Source of the DNA: Verrucomicrobiales bacterium
GTDB lineage: Bacteria; Verrucomicrobiota; Verrucomicrobiae; Limisphaerales; UBA9464
Assembly (NCBI GenBank): GCA_005789375.1
Contig: SXXZ01000045.1
Coordinates: 1-11,966 of the forward strand
Length of the DNA: 11,966 nucleotides
Reading direction: 5' to 3'
The notes below the pieces were generated by a model. That model did no database searches and had not been told where the DNA came from. It saw nothing but the letters and a program-made list of their open reading frames with translations. Of this stretch, positions 5,842 through 11,966 are shown one piece after another. How positions within the stretch are numbered: position 1 is the first letter of the stretch; the number at the start of each line of letters is the position of its first letter. Both the position numbers and the translations under genes were made by a program.

Positions 5842-7263
5842 ATGAACCTCCACCAACTGTTCCTCGCCGACCTCGGCCCAGAACTCCAGCTCACCGCGGA
5901 GACGCTGCGGCAGGCCAGCTTCGCCGTGCGCCGAAACCGCAACGAATGGCTGCTGCAACAGCGCACTCGAGCGGTCATCGAGATGATCGCCCATACCGCC
6001 GATCAATGGCTGGAACCGGGAAACCGATTTCGCATCCTAGCCCTCCGCGACGGCCCCCAGGAAACCGGCTGGAGCCCGGCCACCCTAGCGCGCGGACTCG
6101 ATAGCTTCTTCCGTTCCATCACGGTGGAGTCGCTCGAGGCCCTCGTCGCCCAGGATCTCGGCGACGCCCGCCGCCTCGACGACTTCGGGGCGGGATCGGC
6201 CGAGCACCGCACGGGGCGCACCTCACTGGCCGTGGGGCCCGAGCTGTTGGTGCACCTGACGGCGGGCAACCTGCCCAATCCGGCCCTGTTCTCCATCATC
6301 TTAGGTCTGATCACACGATCGGCCCAGATCGTGAAATGCCCCCGCGACGCCTCGCTGTTGCCCCGCCTCTTCGCTCACTCGCTCGCCGCCACCGAATCAA
6401 AGATCGGAGCCTGCCTAGAGCTCGTTACCTGGAGCCATGACGAGTGGAATGCCCGCGAGCTCGAAGACATGCTCTTCTCCGAAGCGGCCTGCGTGACCGC
6501 CACCGGCAGCGACACCATGCTATCGGAGGTGCGCCCCCGCATTCCCTCCCGCACCCGCTTCATCGGCTACGGGCATCGCATCAGTTTCGGCCTTATTACC
6601 AAGGAATCGTTGAGCCCGTATTCCCGCAAGCGACTGGTGCGCGCCATGGCCGACGACATCACCGCCTGGAACCAATTGGGATGCCTTTCTCCCCACGCCT
6701 ACTATGTCGAGGAGGAGGCCTCCGGCAGTGCGGAGACGCTGGCTGCCGAGTTGGCTGACGAACTGGATCGACGTGAAGCGACCGAACCACGCGGCACCAT
6801 CGGTCTCGCCGAATCGGCACTCATCCAGTCCCGACGGAGCACCTTTGCGTTGAGGGCCGCGGCCATGGCGTCGCTGACCGAGCGGAATTTAAACCGCTCG
6901 CTGTTCTTCGATCCGCCCGCAACCGTGCGGCTGTGGGCCAGCACCGAATCCACGGCCTGGACCGTGGTTCTCAACCACGACGCCCGCTTCCAACCCTCCT
7001 GCCTCCACCGGTTTATCGAACTTAAACCCGTTCGACAATGGGGCGAAGTGCTCCGGTTCGCTGAACCCTTCCGCCATCTAGTCTCTACGGTCGCAGTCGC
7101 GGCGCCCGATGACCGTTTGCCAGACATAGCTCGTCAGCTAGCCCATTGGGGCGTGAGCCGTATTTGTCCCATTGGCCGCATGCAAGAACCCCCGGCGGCT
7201 TGGCGTCACGATGGCCGGCCCGCCTTGGGCGACTTGGTGACTTGGACTGACCTCGAAACTTAA
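5842..7263 (+). CDS. LuxC-family acyl-CoA reductase (fatty acyl reductase)
   Basis: A 473-residue protein of the LuxC (acyl-CoA reductase) family, which is related to aldehyde dehydrogenases. In the lux system it takes the acyl group from LuxE or from acyl-CoA onto a cysteine and reduces it with NADPH to a fatty aldehyde. Visible family features are LLVHLTAGNLPNPALFS (135-151), VKCPRDASLLPRLFA (164-178), the dinucleotide-binding TATGSDTMLSEVRPRIP (219-235), GYGHRISFGLI (242-252), and the catalytic C281 in WNQLGCLSPHAYYVE. The length is typical of LuxC. It starts 7 bases after the LuxE-family stop, and queD begins 24 bases after its own stop on the same strand. The tight LuxE-LuxC pairing with both acyl-carrying cysteines kept suggests an active two-protein reductase. 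The fate of the aldehyde (wax, alkane, alcohol or a lipid headgroup) is not shown by anything in the window. Confidence 0.92.
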   Translation: MNLHQLFLADLGPELQLTAETLRQASFAVRRNRNEWLLQQRTRAVIEMIAHTADQWLEPGNRFRILALRDGPQETGWSPATLARGLDSFFRSITVESLEALVAQDLGDARRLDDFGAGSAEHRTGRTSLAVGPELLVHLTAGNLPNPALFSIILGLITRSAQIVKCPRDASLLPRLFAHSLAATESKIGACLELVTWSHDEWNARELEDMLFSEAACVTATGSDTMLSEVRPRIPSRTRFIGYGHRISFGLITKESLSPYSRKRLVRAMADDITAWNQLGCLSPHAYYVEEEASGSAETLAAELADELDRREATEPRGTIGLAESALIQSRRSTFALRAAAMASLTERNLNRSLFFDPPATVRLWASTESTAWTVVLNHDARFQPSCLHRFIELKPVRQWGEVLRFAEPFRHLVSTVAVAAPDDRLPDIARQLAHWGVSRICPIGRMQEPPAAWRHDGRPALGDLVTWTDLET

Positions 7264-7287
7264 CCCACTCTCTTAAAACTTCTCTTC

Positions 7288-7644
7288 ATGGAACTCCGGA
7301 AAACCTTTCAGATCGAAGCCGCACACCGCCTCCCCAACGTGCCCACGGGCCACAAATGCGCCCGCCTCCACGGTCACAGTTGGCGCATCGAGGTCGCCAT
7401 CGAGGGACCCGTCGGAAACGACACGGGATGGGTGATGGACTACGCCGACCTCAAGGCGGCCTTCCAGCCGATCCATGACCAGATCGACCACAACTACCTC
7501 AATGAAATCCCGGGCTTGGAAAACCCCACGAGTGAGCGGTTGGCCGTGTGGCTCTGGCACGAACTGAAGCCGCGCCTGCCACTCTTAATCGAGCTGGTCA
7601 TCGCCGAGACCTGCACCTCGCGCTGCGTGTACCGGGGTCAATGA
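7288..7644 (+). CDS. queD: 6-carboxy-5,6,7,8-tetrahydropterin synthase QueD
   Basis: A complete 118-residue QueD, which converts dihydroneopterin triphosphate to 6-carboxytetrahydropterin, the second step towards preQ0 and queuosine in tRNA. The zinc ligands are in place: H13 in IEAAHRL, and H28 and H30 in LHGHSWR. The catalytic C24 is in TGHKCARLHGH, D67-H68 are in DQIDHNYLN, and E107 is in AETCTSRCVYRG. The segments HRLPNVPTGHKCARLHGH, NEIPGLENPTSE and the C-terminal ETCTSRCVYRG closely follow my recollection of E. coli QueD, which makes the QueD subtype more likely than a biopterin-type PTPS. No Shine-Dalgarno is seen before ATG 7288. It lies 24 bases after the reductase and converges on the gene at 7664 with 19 bases between stops. 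Other queuosine genes (queC, queE, queF) are not in the window, so the place after luxEC-like genes may be accidental. Confidence 0.95.
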   Translation: MELRKTFQIEAAHRLPNVPTGHKCARLHGHSWRIEVAIEGPVGNDTGWVMDYADLKAAFQPIHDQIDHNYLNEIPGLENPTSERLAVWLWHELKPRLPLLIELVIAETCTSRCVYRGQ

Positions 7645-7663
7645 GGTCTGAGCCCCTTCAAGG

Positions 7664-8131
7664 TCAGCCGACCCGGTGAATGGGAATCTTGATGACCACC
7701 TTGCGAATCAGAGTCGGTTGCCCATGGATCACTTTCGGACGATGGGCGTCACTGGGGAAAAAGATCGAAAACCGCCCGGCCGCCTGGGTAATGGGCGTGT
7801 AATCGTCGGCAGGGTGCCAGAACTGCACGTCGTTGCCAAAGGGGCCATCCGGGCTCAGAGCCTCGCGCGGGATCCAGTCGATCGTCTCGAAGCCAGCGAT
7901 GGTGTACTGGATGTCGATGTGCTCCCGGTGGCTTTCAAAACGACAGCTCTGGCGGTCTTGAGTGGTGTACTCCTGAACCGACGCATGCAGCGTAGGCCCC
8001 TCCAACTCGTAGGTTCCCAGCGGGGTCTCTGGAGTCAGCGTTCGCAGCCAATCAAGGCACACACCCCAGACCGGGCTGGATCGAAGGAACGGAGACCAAG
8101 TCTCGGGACAATTCAAGGTGGCGTGGAGCAT
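7664..8131 (-). CDS. YhcH/YjgK/YiaL (DUF386) family protein, possible sugar anomerase
   Basis: A complete 155-residue cupin-like protein of the YhcH/YjgK/YiaL family, close to the usual length of about 150. Members include EbgC, the small subunit of evolved beta-galactosidase, and NanQ, reported to act on sialic acid anomers. Family motifs are ESHREHIDIQYTIAGFETI (66-84), FFPSDAHRPK (124-133) and the terminal RKVVIKIP (143-150); the histidines and acidic residues in these form the presumed metal/sugar site. It is last in the minus-strand run, 38 bases after the rsmB stop, and converges with queD. No sugar transporter, kinase or glycosidase is nearby to tell the substrate. Start ATG 8131 is the only reasonable one and has no clear Shine-Dalgarno. 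Confidence 0.88.
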   Translation of the reverse strand: MLHATLNCPETWSPFLRSSPVWGVCLDWLRTLTPETPLGTYELEGPTLHASVQEYTTQDRQSCRFESHREHIDIQYTIAGFETIDWIPREALSPDGPFGNDVQFWHPADDYTPITQAAGRFSIFFPSDAHRPKVIHGQPTLIRKVVIKIPIHRVG

Positions 8132-8169
8132 GATATCGGGGGGCTAAGGGTGGAGATGCGATTGATGGT

Positions 8170-9507
8170 TCAGCTGGGCCTGAGAAACTTCGCGGCAAAG
8201 GCTCCATCGACGGGTGTCCGCACCGGATGAAGGCTGCGACGGGCCGACTCGGTCCACCCGGGGTGATCCCGAAGGAATGCTTCGACCACTTGCTCGTTTT
8301 CTTCCGGTTCCAAGCTGCAGGTGCTGTACACCAAAACGCCGCCTGGGCGGACGCGTAGGGCCGCCTGATGGAGCAACTGAAGCTGTTCAGCGGCCAACCG
8401 GATGATTTCCTGAGGCTGAATGCGCCAGCGCAATTCTAGGCGCCGCCGAAGAACTCCCGTGTTCGAACACGGAGCATCCACCAAGACCCGATCGAAACGA
8501 TCCTCGGGTCCGCCAAGTTCCGGGTTGGGCTGCAACTCAATTCCGGTGACTCCCAGGCGAAGGGCGTTCTCACGGACCAACTCCAGCCGACCGGCATGGT
8601 CATCATGAGCAACAACGCATCCGGTGTTCTTCAGACGCTCGGCGATGGCCATAGTTTTGCCGCCCGGAGCCGAGCAAAGGTCCAGAATACGCTCACCGGT
8701 CTGGGGATCGAGCAAGTGCACGGCCATCAGGGTGCTGGGATCTTGGACGTAGAAGCCGCCCTCCCGGAACGAACCCAGAGTTTCAAGAGAAGGATGCCGA
8801 CTGAGGGCGAAGACGGTGTCGGGATCGGCCCAATCGACCTGAACCGGAATCGCATCCACCCCTTCGGTCTTCCACCGGGCCAGAAGATCTTGCGAGGTCG
8901 TCCGGAGTCGGTTGACCCGGGCACAGGTGGACGGCGCGGAGTTGTTCCATTCCAGCAACCGTTGAAGATCTGTCTTATTCAGTACTCCGGCCCATCGCTG
9001 TACCAACCACTCCGGATGAGACCAGCCCAAGGCTGGATCTTTCAACTGCAGCTCATAGAGGGCCTTTCGGCAGGCGTCTTTTTCACGAGCCACGCCGCGC
9101 AGCACCGCGTTGACAAAGCCACTCTGCGCAGAAAACCCGCGCTGACGGGCCAACAAGACCGCCTCGTTGACCACCGCATGATCGGGGACCCGGTCAAGGA
9201 ACAGCAGTTGGTACAATCCCATCTGCAAGATGCCCCGAAGGACCGGGCGCTGAGGCCGCCCATCGGTGCGAGAGGCGACAATATGGTCCAAGGCCGAGCG
9301 GTTGCGCAGGACACCGAAAGCGATTTCTTGCGCCAGACGCCGGTCTCCATCGGAAAGCGTCTGCAAGCCTGGGATCCGCTCCAGTCGATGCTCAAGAAAA
9401 TCCCCCGGCTCACTGCATTGAAGAAGGATCTCCAGCACCGATGAACGGGCCGTGGGGGGTGGCAGCGGACGAGCCCTTGGAGGGCGTTCAGATGAGTTCG
9501 AGATCAT
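8170..9507 (-). CDS. rsmB: 16S rRNA (cytosine(967)-C(5))-methyltransferase RsmB
   Basis: A complete 445-residue RsmB (E. coli RsmB has 429). It methylates C967 of 16S rRNA with SAM during ribosome assembly. The N-terminal part (about 18-140) is the NusB-like RNA-binding domain, with RRLAQEIAFGVLRNR and DHAVVNEAVLLAR as its landmarks; GFVNAVLRGVA closes it. The methyltransferase part has SAM motif I ILDLCSAPGGKT (274-285), motif IV DAPCSNTGVLRR (344-355, C347 for product release) and motif VI YSTCSLEPEENE (394-405, C397 the catalytic nucleophile). The frame is open to 9564, but ATG 9507 gives the family length and sits in a 20-base overlap with the NusG-like gene (stop at 9488-9490). That points to translational coupling. 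The presence of the NusB-like domain separates it from RsmF and other m5C enzymes. Confidence 0.94.
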   Translation of the reverse strand: MISNSSERPPRARPLPPPTARSSVLEILLQCSEPGDFLEHRLERIPGLQTLSDGDRRLAQEIAFGVLRNRSALDHIVASRTDGRPQRPVLRGILQMGLYQLLFLDRVPDHAVVNEAVLLARQRGFSAQSGFVNAVLRGVAREKDACRKALYELQLKDPALGWSHPEWLVQRWAGVLNKTDLQRLLEWNNSAPSTCARVNRLRTTSQDLLARWKTEGVDAIPVQVDWADPDTVFALSRHPSLETLGSFREGGFYVQDPSTLMAVHLLDPQTGERILDLCSAPGGKTMAIAERLKNTGCVVAHDDHAGRLELVRENALRLGVTGIELQPNPELGGPEDRFDRVLVDAPCSNTGVLRRRLELRWRIQPQEIIRLAAEQLQLLHQAALRVRPGGVLVYSTCSLEPEENEQVVEAFLRDHPGWTESARRSLHPVRTPVDGAFAAKFLRPS

Positions 9508-10036
9508 CGGCCTGAATTTTTGCAACAACGGCCTGCCCGATAAAATCGAGCCGCAAGTGAACATCTGACATCTTGGCGCGGCTTTCCACCCAAGCCTCTA
9601 TACCCCGCAGCGGCCCCGATTTGATACGCACCTGCAGGCCCGCTTTAATTTCGGGGCAAACCCGAATTTCTAACTGCGCATCGAGGGCGCGGTAAATATC
9701 GTCGAGTTGCCCCACAAACTCCGCTTGGTCGTGGATATTGAGCACATTAGCCACGTACCGATTCTGCACCAGCATCTGCCGATAGCGCTTCTCCACCCGT
9801 GCGAAGAGGTAGCCCGGAAACAGCGGCTTCTCGAAGACGACACGCTTGCGAGCGTAAGTCTTCACACTGCGGTACACGGGCAACCGGTGTTCGTAACCCT
9901 GCTCTAGGCAGAATTCAGACAGCTTCTTCTCGGTCCGCGGCCGACAATGAGCAACAAACCATAGCAACTCCGTCCACTCAGGTTCCATCGACAGTGGATC
10001 GTCCTGTTCAAAGGATTCGGAAGGATGAGAGGCCAT
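9488..10036 (-). CDS. NusG-like transcription elongation/antitermination factor (NusG paralogue type)
   Basis: About 182 residues with a NusG N-terminal (NGN) domain, starting at ELLWFVAHCRPRTEKKL (24-40), continuing through KTYARKRVVFEKPLFPGYLFARV (59-81), and a C-terminal KOW motif GLQVRIKSGPLRGIEAWV (133-150). NusG proteins bind the RNA polymerase clamp and change pausing and termination. The divergent NGN, short KOW part and absence of the usual secE/ribosomal-protein neighbours suggest a specialised paralogue (RfaH/UpxY/LoaP type) rather than housekeeping NusG; this is inference. ATG 10036 was chosen. A GTG at 10072 and an ATG at 9988 are in frame; the latter begins just before the NGN domain. 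It lies about 70 bases after the GreA fusion and overlaps rsmB by 20 bases. Confidence 0.85.
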   Translation of the reverse strand: MASHPSESFEQDDPLSMEPEWTELLWFVAHCRPRTEKKLSEFCLEQGYEHRLPVYRSVKTYARKRVVFEKPLFPGYLFARVEKRYRQMLVQNRYVANVLNIHDQAEFVGQLDDIYRALDAQLEIRVCPEIKAGLQVRIKSGPLRGIEAWVESRAKMSDVHLRLDFIGQAVVAKIQADDLELI

Positions 10037-10105
10037 GATGATTCCAGGGATGCCTGGGTCGAAACCCGGCACCCCGATGAACTACAAGACTCAAGTGCCA
10101 ACCAA

Positions 10106-11920
10106 CTAGGCGGCCACCACGTAGGCCGCAATACTTTCGATGCGGTACTTCTTGGACTGTCCCTCCGACCTGAAGGACACCTCGGCTCCGACGGGTTGTC
10201 CCACGAAAATCTTCGCGAAGGGAGTCAGGTAGCTGAGGATGTTCTTGTCCGGGTCTCCATCCCAGGCTCCCAGGATTTCGAAACGCTCCTTAACGCCACT
10301 CTCAACCTCGGTGACGTCGATGACCGTCCCAGGGCCGACCGCATCAGTGCGGACGTTGGCCCAGTCGGTTCCTCGGGCGCGCCCCAAATCGCGCTCCAAC
10401 TCGGCCTTACGGCGTTGCAGCACCCGCTGCATTTCTTTGGCGGACTTGTACTCGTGATTCTCGCGGAGGTCGCCGTAGCTGCGGGCCAGAGCGATGTCCT
10501 TGACGTTGGCCGGTACGCGCTTGGTAACGAGATCCTGATACTCCTCCTGACGGCGCTGAAGGCTAGACCAACTGACCAAGAAGATATGGTCCTCCTTCTT
10601 GTTGTCGCCGGTGATCATCTCCTGGATCGCCGGGTAGGCCTTGACGATACGGGCGAACAGGGACCGCTTGTCCATGTCGTCGAAGCTGGGCGAGAGCTGC
10701 AAACTGCGAGTCAGATCGCGGATGACATCGACGTCCGCCGACTCGATCAACTCCGGCAGGAGCTTGATATCGTCGAGAATGAAGTCGCGGAGACGATTGG
10801 ATCGCTTCTCGTTGAAAGCATCCCGCTCCATGGCCGTCAGCATCGCGCGGAAAACCTCCGGCCCGAGAATATCGGCGAAGTGATCATCGCGCTCCTTGCC
10901 CAACCAGAGCAGCAGTTCGCTGCTGGCGCCGTGCTGGCTGACAAGCCGGATCAACTCCTGCTTGAGCAACTGCCCCCGGTTCTCGAGCAGCAGGAGCCGA
11001 GCACATTCACCGGCCAGCTTCGCGCTGACGTTGTTGATGATGAAAATGAGCTTGGAACCCCAATCAGGCACAGAATCTCGAAGAGCCTCTAAGGTGCGGC
11101 GGTGCTTGGCCGCGGGAAGTTCACCGAAGAACTCAACCAGCCTGCTCTGGCCGTTGAGAATTTCGCGTGCCGTGATCGGTCCTTCAGGGATGTCGAGGCC
11201 CGCCAATTTCTTGAGGTCGTCACGGACGAAAACGCCCTCCAACGCCAAAGCCGGCATGGTCACCGCGTGGTTGGTGATGTCGGCATTAAGAATGGCGACG
11301 ATCTCGGCGATCACGGCCTTGTCGTTAATGTCAGCGACGCTTTTAAGGATCTCCGAAGCCACCGCAACGCGGGCCTTCAGGCCCTTAGCGGCCTTGAAGT
11401 CTGTGGCCAAGCGCACGCCGATGTTGACCTCGGAATCCTGATAAAGGATGGCCTCGGTTTTCTTGAGAGGCACGGTGAAGTGGCCGTCCTTCTTCATCTC
11501 GGAGCGGGCAACTTCCCACCACTTTTTCCAATCGCTGCTGATGATATCCTTCAGCACAACCTGGATCTGGTCAGCAGTGGCTGAGCCACCAAAATTGTTC
11601 AACGCCAGCTTGACCACAGAAAGGTGATGGAGGGCCGCCTCGCGCTTCAACCCGTCGAGGTCGAGAGCCTTGCGAGCGAGAATGTGGTCCTTAGCAATGG
11701 GCTTGAGCGACTCCGCCGAGAAGGCGAGGTCCATCGAGTGACCCGCCTTATTAGTGAAGTCAATGTTCAGGCGTCCCAGGGCTAGGTCCACAGAAACGAT
11801 GCGGCCAAAACCCCAACTCTTGTGATGGCAGAATCCCGCTTCCTTCAGCGACAGCAGCGGGGCGATGTGGGATTTCTGAATCTTTCCGGCGGCAACCAGT
11901 TTCTCAAGTTCGTCTCTCAT
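10106..11920 (-). CDS. greA: GreA/GreB-family transcript cleavage factor fused to a long N-terminal region
   Basis: A 604-residue protein, about four times the size of ordinary GreA (158). The last 150 residues are GreA-like. An antiparallel coiled coil (about 451-520) carries the tip motif ARSYGDLRENHEY, whose D484 and E487 match the acidic residues that GreA puts in the polymerase secondary channel to trigger cleavage of backtracked RNA. The FKBP-like domain (about 525-600) follows, with GPGTVIDV and LTPFAKIFVGQPVGAEV. The N-terminal 450 residues are mostly predicted helical with a small beta-rich region near HKSWGFGRIVSVDLALG (33-49). Chlamydial GreA is also a large fusion, so this is a PVC-type trait from established knowledge. 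ATG 11920 has no clear Shine-Dalgarno, and the frame stays open to the window edge at 11966, so an upstream start is possible. It heads the minus-strand gene run. Confidence 0.9.
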   Translation of the reverse strand: MRDELEKLVAAGKIQKSHIAPLLSLKEAGFCHHKSWGFGRIVSVDLALGRLNIDFTNKAGHSMDLAFSAESLKPIAKDHILARKALDLDGLKREAALHHLSVVKLALNNFGGSATADQIQVVLKDIISSDWKKWWEVARSEMKKDGHFTVPLKKTEAILYQDSEVNIGVRLATDFKAAKGLKARVAVASEILKSVADINDKAVIAEIVAILNADITNHAVTMPALALEGVFVRDDLKKLAGLDIPEGPITAREILNGQSRLVEFFGELPAAKHRRTLEALRDSVPDWGSKLIFIINNVSAKLAGECARLLLLENRGQLLKQELIRLVSQHGASSELLLWLGKERDDHFADILGPEVFRAMLTAMERDAFNEKRSNRLRDFILDDIKLLPELIESADVDVIRDLTRSLQLSPSFDDMDKRSLFARIVKAYPAIQEMITGDNKKEDHIFLVSWSSLQRRQEEYQDLVTKRVPANVKDIALARSYGDLRENHEYKSAKEMQRVLQRRKAELERDLGRARGTDWANVRTDAVGPGTVIDVTEVESGVKERFEILGAWDGDPDKNILSYLTPFAKIFVGQPVGAEVSFRSEGQSKKYRIESIAAYVVAA

Positions 11921-11966
11921 GATCGGCTCAAAGTAGGCAGCCCAGTGTGGGCGGTCGGGAACTATG

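Noticed and set aside
4728..7263. A complete lux bioluminescence operon
   Set aside because: Only the LuxE and LuxC families are present; there are no luciferase subunits, LuxD or lux regulators in the window.
8596..9444. A 282-codon open frame on the plus strand
   Set aside because: It is antisense to rsmB, whose SAM motifs and catalytic cysteine are intact.
10025..11092. A 355-codon open frame on the plus strand
   Set aside because: It lies wholly antisense to the GreA fusion and part of the NusG-like gene, both with clear family motifs. Its translation shows no recognisable domain; long antisense frames are common in GC-rich DNA.

Overview
This GC-rich window carries ten recognisable genes, one of them cut by the left edge, plus a repeat-bearing intergenic region. 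It contains no rRNA, tRNA, CRISPR array, transposase or phage gene that I can see. The organism is probably a member of the PVC group, most likely Verrucomicrobiota. This is inference from three signs: the transcript-cleavage factor at the right end is a large GreA fusion of the kind known from Chlamydiae and relatives, futalosine-pathway menaquinone synthesis is present, and Shine-Dalgarno sequences are weak at most starts.

Left part (1-1596, + strand): the 3' end of mqnE (aminofutalosine synthase, menaquinone synthesis), then a complete dGTPase-like dNTP triphosphohydrolase. A 437-base intergenic region follows (1597-2033). It holds a 68-bp hairpin element bounded by TGTAGG/CCTACA, three 11-bp tandem repeats between short inverted repeats, an imperfect 27-bp direct repeat and a small AT-rich island.

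Centre (2034-7644): a lipid-flavoured region. On the minus strand, a small sugar-1-phosphate nucleotidyltransferase is followed by an acyl-CoA ligase of the AMP-forming (ANL) class. Divergent from them, on the plus strand, are a LuxE-family acyl-protein synthetase and a LuxC-family acyl-CoA reductase 7 bases apart. Both keep the cysteines that carry the acyl group in bioluminescent bacteria, yet no luciferase (LuxAB) or LuxD thioesterase is present here. The pair most simply makes a long-chain fatty aldehyde for something other than light; its end product is unknown. queD (queuosine/7-deazaguanine synthesis) lies 24 bases downstream and closes the run.

Right part (7664-11966, minus strand): read in transcription order, a 604-residue GreA fusion, a NusG-like elongation factor, rsmB (16S rRNA m5C967 methyltransferase, overlapping the NusG-like gene by 20 bases) and a YhcH/YjgK/YiaL-family protein. 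The first three all concern RNA polymerase or rRNA, so this looks like a gene-expression operon with a sugar-related protein at its end.

The most interesting element is the LuxE-LuxC pair and its divergent partners. Next are the GreA fusion/NusG-like/RsmB cluster and the structured repeats at 1627-1902.
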